Of a DNA stretch of 16,882 nt, positions 1-5,815 are shown piece by piece. Source of the DNA: Acidimicrobiales bacterium (GTDB taxonomy: Bacteria > Actinomycetota > Acidimicrobiia > Acidimicrobiales > JABEUL01); the NCBI GenBank assembly GCA_013044465.1, contig JABEUL010000339.1:1-16882 (forward strand), written 5' to 3'. Both the position numbers and the translations under genes were made by a program. Position 1 is the stretch's first letter; every line of letters begins with the position of its first letter. The notes beneath the pieces are model-generated. The model was not told where the DNA came from. It saw only the letters and a list, made by a program, of their open reading frames with translations, and searched no databases.

Positions 1-647
1 ATCTTGGTGCTACCTTGATCAGAAGTGAAGTCCAAGATATTGGAGTTGAATCAGATGGCTCGGATCCAAAAGCGAAATCAGTGATACTTGATAACGGATC
101 TGAGATTTTTGCCGACTCTATTGTGTTGGCAACTGGAGTAAGGGGCGCTGATTTTCCCTCAATTCCTGGCAGATTCTCACCATCAATTAGAGGAATAAAG
201 GGTCAAATTCTAAGACTTGAAGCAAACGAGTCTACAGTTTCGCCTACTTATGTTGTAAGAGGAATAGTTCAAGCAAGACCAATCTATGTAGTTCCAAGAC
301 CAAGTGGAGAGTTGGTTGTTGGGGCAACTGTGGAAGAAAAAAGTGAAGACCTCTCGCCAAATGCAGGTGGAGTAGAAAATCTATTACACGACGCTTTCAT
401 GTTGGTTCCAGGGTTAAGAGAGGCCACCTTAAAAGAAATTGGGGTTGGCTTTCGCCCCGGCACGAGAGACAACGCACCTTATATTGGAAAAAGTGGTATT
501 GAGTCTTTATACTACGCCTTTGGGCACTTTAGACACGGAATTATGCAAGCCCCAATCACTGGCCAGATCATATCTAGTTACATTACTGGGAAAACCCTTC
601 CCGAGGTGGCCATTATCTCAGATCCTCTCCGTGACGGTATTGTTTAA
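1..647 (+). CDS. thiO: Glycine oxidase ThiO, 3' part (5' end outside window)
   Basis: FAD-dependent glycine oxidase. In aerobic bacteria it oxidises glycine to iminoacetate (dehydroglycine), which ThiG uses to make the thiamine thiazole ring. The frame is open to the left edge (first whole codon at 3, reading LGATLIRSEV), so the N-terminal FAD-binding half (GxGxxG region) lies outside. The visible ~215 residues are the substrate-binding and C-terminal FAD part of a DAO-family protein: 'ADSIVLATG' on the FAD-domain side, 'GQILRLE', a 'YVVPRPSGELVVGATVE' strand, 'GFRPGTRDNAPYIG', and the terminal 'YYAFGHFRHGIMQAPITG' block typical of ThiO. It ends in TAA 5 bp before thiS. The TTG at 15 is an internal codon, not a credible start. 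The family is clear; ThiO rather than another DAO-family oxidase rests on the adjacent thiS, thiG and thiD. Confidence 0.9.
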   Translation, partial: LGATLIRSEVQDIGVESDGSDPKAKSVILDNGSEIFADSIVLATGVRGADFPSIPGRFSPSIRGIKGQILRLEANESTVSPTYVVRGIVQARPIYVVPRPSGELVVGATVEEKSEDLSPNAGGVENLLHDAFMLVPGLREATLKEIGVGFRPGTRDNAPYIGKSGIESLYYAFGHFRHGIMQAPITGQIISSYITGKTLPEVAIISDPLRDGIV

Positions 648-652
648 AAGTA

Positions 653-877
653 GTGATTAATGTGACAATAAATGGTTCGTCGAGTGAATTGGAAAATGGC
701 ACGACAGTGTTTACGGTCGTAGGCGAGTGGGCTGTTGAACACAGAAAAGACAGTTCCAAAATATCCGGTATAGCTGTCGCTAAAAATGGCGATGTAATAT
801 CCAAGTCAAATTGGGCCACGACAGAGATCAAATCTGGCGACACCATCGAGATACTGACGGCGGCTTCAGGTGGCTGA
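653..877 (+). CDS. thiS: Sulfur-carrier protein ThiS
   Basis: Small ubiquitin-like sulfur carrier of cytoplasmic thiazole synthesis. Its C-terminal glycine is adenylated and converted to a thiocarboxylate that gives sulfur to ThiG. The product is 74 residues, normal for ThiS. It has the family pattern: a 'VTINGSSSEL' first strand, 'GIAVAKNGDVISKSNWATT' in the middle, 'IKSGDTIEILTAASGG' at the end, and a C-terminal Gly-Gly (residues 73-74). The start chosen is GTG at 653; a second GTG at 662 would remove three residues. No strong ribosome binding site is visible, and thiO ends 5 bp upstream, so translational coupling is likely. The 3' end overlaps thiG by 8 bp. ThiF, the adenylating enzyme, is not in the window. 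Confidence 0.93.
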   Translation: MINVTINGSSSELENGTTVFTVVGEWAVEHRKDSSKISGIAVAKNGDVISKSNWATTEIKSGDTIEILTAASGG

Positions 878-1646
878 TACTTTCACAATTGCTGACAAAG
901 TCCTAAAATCCAGGCTTCTCTTAGGAACTGGTGGCCTCTCAAGTATCTCGATGCTAAGTGAAATAGTAGAGGCTGGCCAAATAGAAGTTGCCACAGTTGC
1001 GCTAAGGCGCATAGACCCAGATTCAAAGGAGAGCATTTACAAAGAGCTCGTGGGTAATAAGGTAGAAATCCTTCCCAATACTGCTGGTTGTTTCACGGCA
1101 CAAGAAGCTGTCTTAACTGCAAAAATGGCGAGAGAAGCCTTTGAGACTAATTGGGTGAAATTGGAAGTAATCGGAGATGAACACACACTTTGGCCCGATG
1201 TAGTTGAATTACTCAAAGCTTGTGAAACACTAGTAAATGACGGCATGGATGTGCTTGCCTACACGACAGACGATCCCATCGTGGCAGATAGACTCGTTAA
1301 TCTTGGAGCAAGTGCCGTAATGCCTCTTGGGTCCCCGATTGGTTCTGGCCTTGGCATAAGTCATCCCCATGCAATTGAATTGATAGTTGAAACGGTGGAC
1401 GCACGGGTCCCGGTAATTCTTGATGCAGGAATAGGGACTTCATCTGATGCTTGTCACGCTATGGAAATTGGCTGTGATGCAGTACTGGCCGCCTCTGCAA
1501 TTACGAGGTCAAAAAACCCTCCACAAATGGCCAAAGCAATCAAAAAGGCCGTTGTAGCAGGATACTTAGCCAGAAATGCTGGGAGAATTCCAAAGAACTT
1601 TCATGGAGTGGCATCAAGTCCAACCGAAGGACTAGCAACTTGGTAG
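870..1646 (+). CDS. thiG: Thiazole synthase ThiG
   Basis: TIM-barrel enzyme that condenses 1-deoxy-D-xylulose 5-phosphate, dehydroglycine and ThiS-thiocarboxylate into thiazole phosphate. At 258 residues it is full length. Family blocks in order: 'LLLGTGGLSS' (17-25), 'ILPNTAGCFTAQEAV' (67-81), 'NWVKLEVIGD' (94-103) with K97 as the expected Schiff-base lysine, 'VMPLGSPIGSGLGI', 'PVILDAGIGTSSDA' (phosphate-binding loop) and the C-terminal 'GYLARNAGRIPK'. The start is GTG at 870, inside the last codons of thiS (8-bp overlap), so the two are probably translationally coupled, which suits two proteins that form a complex. The 3' end overlaps thiD by 7 bp. Confidence 0.96.
   Translation: MADTFTIADKVLKSRLLLGTGGLSSISMLSEIVEAGQIEVATVALRRIDPDSKESIYKELVGNKVEILPNTAGCFTAQEAVLTAKMAREAFETNWVKLEVIGDEHTLWPDVVELLKACETLVNDGMDVLAYTTDDPIVADRLVNLGASAVMPLGSPIGSGLGISHPHAIELIVETVDARVPVILDAGIGTSSDACHAMEIGCDAVLAASAITRSKNPPQMAKAIKKAVVAGYLARNAGRIPKNFHGVASSPTEGLATW
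1627..1631 (+). promoter_or_regulatory. Shine-Dalgarno AAGGA deciding the thiD TTG start
   Basis: AAGGA lies inside the last codons of thiG, 8 nt before the TTG at 1640. The in-frame alternatives, GTG at 1673 and ATG at 1679, have no purine-rich site at a usable distance. This supports initiation at the rare TTG codon. Confidence 0.6.
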
Positions 1647-2458
1647 TCAAAGATATTAGATCTAACCCAGATGTGGCAATGACAATTGGGGGGATCGACA
1701 CTGGAGGAGGGGCCGGAGTAGTGGTTGATCTTCGTACTTTTTTTTCATTTGGTGTTTTTGGAACACTTTGTGTTAGTGCCATTACTGCTCAAAATACCTT
1801 TGAAATTACAGGCATCCAAAGTGTGGATGAAGCTTTCTTAATGCAACAAATTGATACCGTTACCAAAGATTTTAAAGTGAAAGCATTTAAAAGTGGAATG
1901 CTAGCCAATAGTTCACTTATCCAGGTTTTAGAGAATGCTCTTAAATCAGGTCCCCTTGTTGGTATTCCCTTTATATGTGATCCTGTCTTAGTTGCCTCAA
2001 ATGGAACTCCACTTTCTGGAGAGGCCTCAAGGGATGCATATGTATCGCTATTGCCCCAAGTCACCCTTCTGACTCCCAATATTGGGGAAGCACAAATACT
2101 TTCTGGAATTGAAATTAATAGTATTGATGAGATGAAAAAAGCTGCAGAGTCCTTGGTTTCACTCGGTGCGCGTTCGGTGCTAATCAAAGGTGGCCATTTA
2201 AAAGGGGTAAGAGCCACTGACATCTTTTTCGACGGATTGGAATTCATTCTCTTTGAAGCATCTTGGGTGGAAACTAGCAATACTCACGGAACAGGATGCA
2301 CGTTATCTGCAGCAATTACCGCTCTTGTGGCTAAAGGTATTGACTTAACCGAGGCTATTCCAATGGCAAAAACATACGTCCACAGTGCTCTCAATGGAGC
2401 CAAAGAATGGAAATTAGGATTGGGACACGGACCGTTAGATCACTGGCAAAGTTTATGA
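1640..2458 (+). CDS. thiD: Hydroxymethylpyrimidine/phosphomethylpyrimidine kinase ThiD
   Basis: Ribokinase-fold kinase that phosphorylates HMP and HMP-P to HMP-PP, the pyrimidine half of thiamine. It has 272 residues, normal length. Visible motifs: the N-terminal glycine-rich substrate loop 'GGIDTGGGAG' (17-26; the usual form is GSDSGGGAG), 'CDPVLVASNG' (113-122), 'LLTPNIGEAQILSG' (143-156), 'VLIKGGH' (180-186) and the anion-hole/catalytic 'HGTGCTLSAAI' (216-226, C220). It ends with 'GLGHGPLDHW', common in this family. The TTG start at 1640 is chosen from the AAGGA site 8 nt upstream. No ThiE domain is fused to it. The gene overlaps thiG by 7 bp and the next gene by 4 bp (ATGA). The changed first loop (I19 and T21 instead of two serines) is a mild oddity that may affect substrate preference. 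Confidence 0.93.
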   Translation: MVVKDIRSNPDVAMTIGGIDTGGGAGVVVDLRTFFSFGVFGTLCVSAITAQNTFEITGIQSVDEAFLMQQIDTVTKDFKVKAFKSGMLANSSLIQVLENALKSGPLVGIPFICDPVLVASNGTPLSGEASRDAYVSLLPQVTLLTPNIGEAQILSGIEINSIDEMKKAAESLVSLGARSVLIKGGHLKGVRATDIFFDGLEFILFEASWVETSNTHGTGCTLSAAITALVAKGIDLTEAIPMAKTYVHSALNGAKEWKLGLGHGPLDHWQSL

Positions 2459-3081
2459 CAAAAGAAGAATCTACAACCATTAATGAACCCTTTAGCAATG
2501 AACACCCCTTTAGGGGACCCGCCGTCAAGCCAGCAATAATATTTTTAATTGTGGTCGCCCTTATCACCACCGCTGGCCTCGTGGCTACCGCCCTAACAGA
2601 TTCAAATCCACCACCTACTCAGGTGTATGCCAAATTGCCACTTAAGTCATCTCCGGCACAGCAGTTTCTAAGATCCATTTTAAATAGTTCTAACCCTCCT
2701 TTGGACCTTGTACTTTCACTGGAATTTCCTTCCAACACAAAGGTATTTGGGTCAACCAACTACTCGGTTGGCAACTACGACGAGGCCATCCAATGTTCTG
2801 CAACAAATTCAACTCCAGATCAACTAACCAGCTTTTTCCTTTTGGATTTAAAAGTCGGCGGCTGGCAAGTTACTTCAAACACCACTACAAATCACAATAC
2901 AGAACGACAGTTATTGGCTAAATTTGCCAGCAATGATGGTTACTACTGGCAAATGGGTATAACAATCAGGATATCTTCGGTAATAGCTTTTAATCCCGCC
3001 ACTACCGATCAGGTCCCAAGTCCACCTAATGGAGCGATTGGATACACAGTCAGACTTTACGAACTTCCAGATCCAGATTAA
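2455..3081 (+). CDS. Membrane-anchored protein of unknown function
   Basis: Not recognised. The chosen start is ATG at 2455, which overlaps the thiD stop as ATGA and gives 208 residues. A start at 2407 is also open but would overlap thiD by 52 bp without benefit. Residues 1-24 are polar. A single hydrophobic segment follows at about 25-46 ('PAIIFLIVVALITTAGLVAT'), then a Pro-rich stretch (TDSNPPPTQ) and a roughly 160-residue Ser/Thr/Asn-rich domain predicted to lie outside the membrane. That domain has aromatic patches ('VGGWQVTSN', 'NDGYYWQMGITI') and ends 'YTVRLYELPDPD'. One cysteine is visible (in 'AIQCSATN'). The ATGA overlap suggests co-translation with thiD, but nothing in the sequence ties it to thiamine; it may simply ride in the operon. 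It is the last gene before a 375-bp gap. Confidence 0.8.
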   Translation: MTKEESTTINEPFSNEHPFRGPAVKPAIIFLIVVALITTAGLVATALTDSNPPPTQVYAKLPLKSSPAQQFLRSILNSSNPPLDLVLSLEFPSNTKVFGSTNYSVGNYDEAIQCSATNSTPDQLTSFFLLDLKVGGWQVTSNTTTNHNTERQLLAKFASNDGYYWQMGITIRISSVIAFNPATTDQVPSPPNGAIGYTVRLYELPDPD

Positions 3082-3243
3082 TTATCCTGTCCAGTCTGGC
3101 CAGTCCCATGACTAAGTTGGCATAGATTTAGTATAAATTTGCTACCTCGACTTAGCTTTCTCTTGACAAGGCAAATCTTTTTAAATACTTCGTTGACCCA
3201 AATAACTTAATAGAAAAGATTCGAAGTATAGCTTCCGTTGTCA

Positions 3244-3266
3244 TATGATTCTAAAGTGGACACTTT
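3244..3266 (+). promoter_or_regulatory. Possible promoter -10 (TATGAT) with an overlapping operator-like palindrome
   Basis: TATGAT at 3244-3249 is one base from the consensus TATAAT. The upstream -35 match is poor (TTCGAA at 3220-3225, 18-bp spacing). Four bases downstream is the perfect inverted repeat AAAGTG-GA-CACTTT (3253-3266), which would cover the start point. If real, transcripts would carry a leader of about 200 nt before the glycosyltransferase. This is inference from sequence pattern only. Confidence 0.3.
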
Positions 3267-3412
3267 CGGCAAACAACCTTAATTAAATGAAGACATTTCG
3301 AGTTCCAAGAAACATGACTATACCTAGCTACACTGCACATTTTGGTATTAAACAATGCTAACAATTGCCAAAGTATTTAAGAGCTTGTCCTTCTTCCAAG
3401 AGCGGGCAGTTT

Positions 3413-3440
3413 CAAATATTCATATTTGGAGTCAAATTTG
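3413..3440. repeat. AT-rich palindrome pair just upstream of the glycosyltransferase start
   Basis: CAAATAT-TC-ATATTTG (3413-3428) is a perfect 7-bp inverted repeat. Four bases later comes the 8-bp palindrome CAAATTTG (3433-3440), which repeats the same CAAAT/ATTTG half-sites. The pair ends 16 bp before the TTG start. It could bind a dimeric regulator or form an RNA hairpin near the ribosome-loading site. AT-rich palindromes also arise by chance. Confidence 0.35.
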
Positions 3441-3456
3441 TCACTAGTCGCCCTAA

Positions 3457-4782
3457 TTGAAAGAGTTGAATAGTCCTTTGGCACATTGGAATCAACTTAC
3501 TGCTCCAATTTATGCAAATAAAAAGCGTTATTTCGCCATAATTCTTTTCGGATTTCTAGTTCAGATGATAGTGGGATTTATTTTCTATCGTCATACAGTA
3601 TTACTAAGCGATTCATCCAATTACCTCAACGTTGCACGTAATATTGCAGCAGGTCGTGGCTTCACCGATCACTTTCCCGAGATGAATCCTCTAGTATTAC
3701 ACCAAAGCGCGTGGAGGCCGCCTTTGTACCCGTTAGTACTGTCAGTTGCTCTATTTGCCTTTGGCCCTCATATTATCGTCGCTCAGATTTTAAATGCTTC
3801 AATTGGTATCGTTGACATAATTCTCGTCGACATAACCGTTAGAGAAGTAATATCTTCACACTTTTCCAAAGACCAAGATATAAAATTGAGCTCTTATGCT
3901 GGGCTGGTAGCAAGTTTTTTGCTGGCAACTTACCCGCCTTTTTTGTCAAATACACTTGTTCCCCTCACAGAGCCTCTCGAAATTCTGTTAATCCTCTGCA
4001 CGGCACTTTGGCTGGCAAAAAGTCGATACTTGCTGGCTTCATTATCAGCAGGATTGCTGATACTTACTAAGCCTGGAGCAGAAGTATTTGCACTGATTTC
4101 CTGCATATTAATCTTCAAATTTTGGGGATACCGAAGTGCCTTGAAATCTCTTGCAGTTGTGGTCCTAATAATTTTCCCATGGTTAGTGAGAAACTATGTG
4201 GTAATGGGAGCGCCGGTGGTGGAAACCTCTGATGGCTTTAACCTTGCTTCTGAATACTCGCAATATTCACAGCAAACAAAAGGGTTTGTCGATCCAGTGT
4301 TTGATCCACAATTCAAATCCTATTGGCCATTAGAGGACAATGAGGTCAAGTGGGATAGAGCTCTAGCATCTATGGGTCTAGAAAACATAAAAAGACATCC
4401 AATCGTTGTATTTGATGTCTTTAAGAGAAATGTAGAGACCATGTTTCAATTTCGACCGGTTATGTCCAATCCGCCAGAGGTCTCTGATTTGCGTGACCTT
4501 GCTTTCGTGAATAATTCTCGGCCGTGGATTTACTTTATATCTGCAATCGGACTTTACTGTTCACTGTATTTTGTTCGAAATCGACTAATGATAACTCTAT
4601 TTGCGTTAGTGGGTTGGGACAGTCTCTCAGGGCTATTTTCTACAGGAGCTCCACGATTAAGATCGTCATTTGACGTCTTTTCCTGCATAGGATTCGGACT
4701 CGGATACTACTTGTTTAGAAAATCTATGCAAAAAAGAGTAGAGTCCAAAGGCATTTCTGACCAATTGCTATCGCTTTATTAG
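3457..4782 (+). CDS. GT-C fold membrane glycosyltransferase (PMT_2/ArnT-like)
   Basis: Polytopic membrane protein of 441 residues, likely transferring a sugar from a polyprenyl-phosphate donor to an acceptor outside the membrane. Family features: TM1 at about 25-45; then the conserved first-loop aspartate and following block 'SDSSNYLNVARNIAAGRGF' (D52); 'WRPPLYPL' (86-93); a membrane segment carrying 'LTEPLEILL' (E172); 'LTKPGAE' (203-209); 'PWLVRNYVVMG' (241-251); and a C-terminal 'GAPRLRSSFDVF' (397-408) at the position of the usual RYR-type motif. It is shorter than many PMT_2 proteins (often 500-600 residues), with a small C-terminal part. The start is uncertain: an in-frame TAA lies directly before the TTG at 3457, the next candidates are TTGs at 3466 and 3478, and none has a clear ribosome binding site. 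Donor and acceptor cannot be told. The two downstream acyltransferases suggest a surface-glycan role. Confidence 0.75.
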   Translation: MKELNSPLAHWNQLTAPIYANKKRYFAIILFGFLVQMIVGFIFYRHTVLLSDSSNYLNVARNIAAGRGFTDHFPEMNPLVLHQSAWRPPLYPLVLSVALFAFGPHIIVAQILNASIGIVDIILVDITVREVISSHFSKDQDIKLSSYAGLVASFLLATYPPFLSNTLVPLTEPLEILLILCTALWLAKSRYLLASLSAGLLILTKPGAEVFALISCILIFKFWGYRSALKSLAVVVLIIFPWLVRNYVVMGAPVVETSDGFNLASEYSQYSQQTKGFVDPVFDPQFKSYWPLEDNEVKWDRALASMGLENIKRHPIVVFDVFKRNVETMFQFRPVMSNPPEVSDLRDLAFVNNSRPWIYFISAIGLYCSLYFVRNRLMITLFALVGWDSLSGLFSTGAPRLRSSFDVFSCIGFGLGYYLFRKSMQKRVESKGISDQLLSLY

Positions 4783-4802
4783 GCAGAGCACTCCCATGGC
4801 AG

Positions 4803-4834
4803 ACTTTGGTCTCACATTGGTGATGTGACTTTGG
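4803..4834. repeat. Hairpin TCACAT/ATGTGA flanked by ACTTTGG direct repeats
   Basis: A perfect 6-bp inverted repeat TCACAT-TGGTG-ATGTGA (4812-4828) starts 29 bp after the glycosyltransferase stop. It is bracketed by two copies of ACTTTGG (4803-4809 and 4828-4834). No T-tract follows, so it is a poor intrinsic terminator. It may be an operator for the downstream pair: a TAACTT hexamer (4836-4841) just after it resembles an actinobacterial TANNNT -10, but no -35 is seen. Confidence 0.3.
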
Positions 4835-4882
4835 ATAACTTAGTGGCATCTAGTTGCTTGTAATCGCGTATAGGGTTGAAGT

Positions 4883-5443
4883 ATGGCAATTATCGATGTG
4901 GCAGGTTATGTGACTGAACTTAAGGATCATGCAGTTGACCATGGATTTCATGTGCATGACGAACGTCACTTTGTTGAAACCTACTCGCTGAGACAAGTCT
5001 GGGAAGTGGATTTACACCCCGAAGAAGGCTGTGGTGGGCCACTTGACCTTCATCTGGCTCTAGAGGTTGATCCAAGGATTCTTCTTTCATTTGAAGATGA
5101 GATTCTTGCGTTGGAAGATGAAGCTGAACCTCCCGCTGCTTTTGTCTTTCCGCTAATATTTACCTGGAGTCTTCCTCCGCTTCCGGAGGGTCCGGACCTC
5201 TTGGAACTAGCCATGGATTTGGCTGGGATTGGAGGTCTAGAGCTTCCGCTGGAAGTTTCGGCAATTGACTCATTTGCCTCTGTCACCGATGCACCAGAGA
5301 GAAGACTAAATATAGTTGCAAAAGTACAAGTCTCTTTAGCTAGAATTTTGGCAGGTGAAGAGATGATGTGTGAAGTGTTTGATAGAGCACTAATGGTTTC
5401 CCAATGGCTTCTTGATGCCGCCACCAACTGGCTCGACAGGTGA
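4883..5443 (+). CDS. Acidic protein of unknown function
   Basis: Not recognised. The product is 186 residues, predicted soluble and cytoplasmic, with no signal peptide or membrane segment. The N-terminus is rich in histidine (H16, H20, H23, H25, H29). A block 'DLHPEEGCGGPLDLHLALEVDP' type region at about 43-64 contains C50. A strongly acidic stretch follows at 70-82 ('FEDEILALEDEAE'), then Pro/Leu-rich 'LPPLPEGPDLLELAMDL'. The C-terminal third (140-186) looks helical. The start is ATG at 4883 with an AGGG-containing site (4872-4875) 7 nt upstream. A leaderless reading is also possible, since TAGGGT at 4871-4876 fits TANNNT about 6 nt before the ATG. It shares a GTGA overlap with the lipoprotein gene, so the two are probably made together. 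The clean even composition and good start support a real gene; the function is unknown. Confidence 0.75.
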   Translation: MAIIDVAGYVTELKDHAVDHGFHVHDERHFVETYSLRQVWEVDLHPEEGCGGPLDLHLALEVDPRILLSFEDEILALEDEAEPPAAFVFPLIFTWSLPPLPEGPDLLELAMDLAGIGGLELPLEVSAIDSFASVTDAPERRLNIVAKVQVSLARILAGEEMMCEVFDRALMVSQWLLDAATNWLDR

Positions 5444-5793
5444 AACGTGTTGCCTTTCTTGTTTGTTCACTAACACTTTTTATTTCACTTTCGGCATGCT
5501 CGACAAGTGATGCCCTGAGTTTGGCAAGGCAGGCTTGTACTTACGTACAGTCATCCATCAACCAGTACAATGCGGCAACAAAGAATAAAGATCCTAAAGC
5601 TGCAAGTGTGCAGTATGCCAGTGCACTTCTAGATCTAAGAAAAGCAGAGCCCCTCGCTTCGATTGCTGCTGGAGAAGACACACAGTGGCAAGCGCTCCAG
5701 GCAACACTTTCTGAATCTAGTCGAGTTCCTGAGAAAAACCTTATTTATTCTTTGACCCAACAGTGCCAGTCGGCTAAATCAGGTGGTGTTTAG
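5440..5793 (+). CDS. Small putative lipoprotein
   Basis: 117 residues starting at GTG 5440, overlapping the previous stop by 4 bp (GTGA). It carries a typical type II signal peptide: MKR, a hydrophobic core 'VAFLVCSLTLFISL', then the lipobox L17-S18-A19-C20, so C20 should be lipidated and the mature ~98 residues exposed outside the membrane. The mature part is helical and Ala/Gln/Ser-rich, with two further cysteines (in 'RQACTYV' and 'TQQCQSA') near its ends that could pair. No enzymatic motif is seen. The gene converges on the acyltransferase gene with a 22-bp gap and no visible terminator hairpin. The lipoprotein call is firm; the role is unknown, though the overlap suggests a shared function with the 186-residue protein. 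Confidence 0.8.
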   Translation: MKRVAFLVCSLTLFISLSACSTSDALSLARQACTYVQSSINQYNAATKNKDPKAASVQYASALLDLRKAEPLASIAAGEDTQWQALQATLSESSRVPEKNLIYSLTQQCQSAKSGGV

Positions 5794-5815
5794 AAAACAT
5801 AAAATGTTGGTCCAA

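Larger units (their letters stand above)
3082..3456. other. 375-bp non-coding leader between the thi operon and the glycosyltransferase
   Basis: AT-rich, with no convincing ORF, tRNA or known riboswitch signature. There is no GC-rich hairpin plus T-tract after 3081, so no intrinsic terminator for the thi operon is visible. The region holds a -10-like TATGAT (3244-3249), a 6-bp inverted repeat at 3253-3266, and AT-rich palindromes at 3413-3440 (separate entries). A TTGACA hexamer at 3163-3168 has only a poor -10 candidate, AATACT at 3184-3189, at a short 15-bp spacing. Confidence 0.55.

Noticed and set aside
1789..2280. 163-codon open frame on the minus strand inside thiD
   Set aside because: It is antisense to a well-conserved kinase, and its product has no recognisable domain and a Ser/Pro-rich shadow composition.
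3082..3130. Intrinsic terminator after the thi operon
   Set aside because: CCAGTC occurs as a direct repeat around TGG, not as a stable hairpin, and no T-tract follows.
3287..3361. Small 24-residue ORF (MKTFRVPRN...) in the 375-bp leader
   Set aside because: No ribosome binding site and no hydrophobic or regulatory leader-peptide pattern; a length expected by chance.
4812..4828. CRP-type binding site
   Set aside because: The half-sites are in the reverse order (TCACA then TGTGA) with 7-bp spacing, not TGTGA-N6-TCACA.
5050..5427. 125-codon minus-strand frame opposite the 186-residue protein
   Set aside because: The plus-strand frame has a good start and a clean overlap with the lipoprotein gene. 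The antisense product is Ser/Ala-rich low complexity, typical of a shadow frame.
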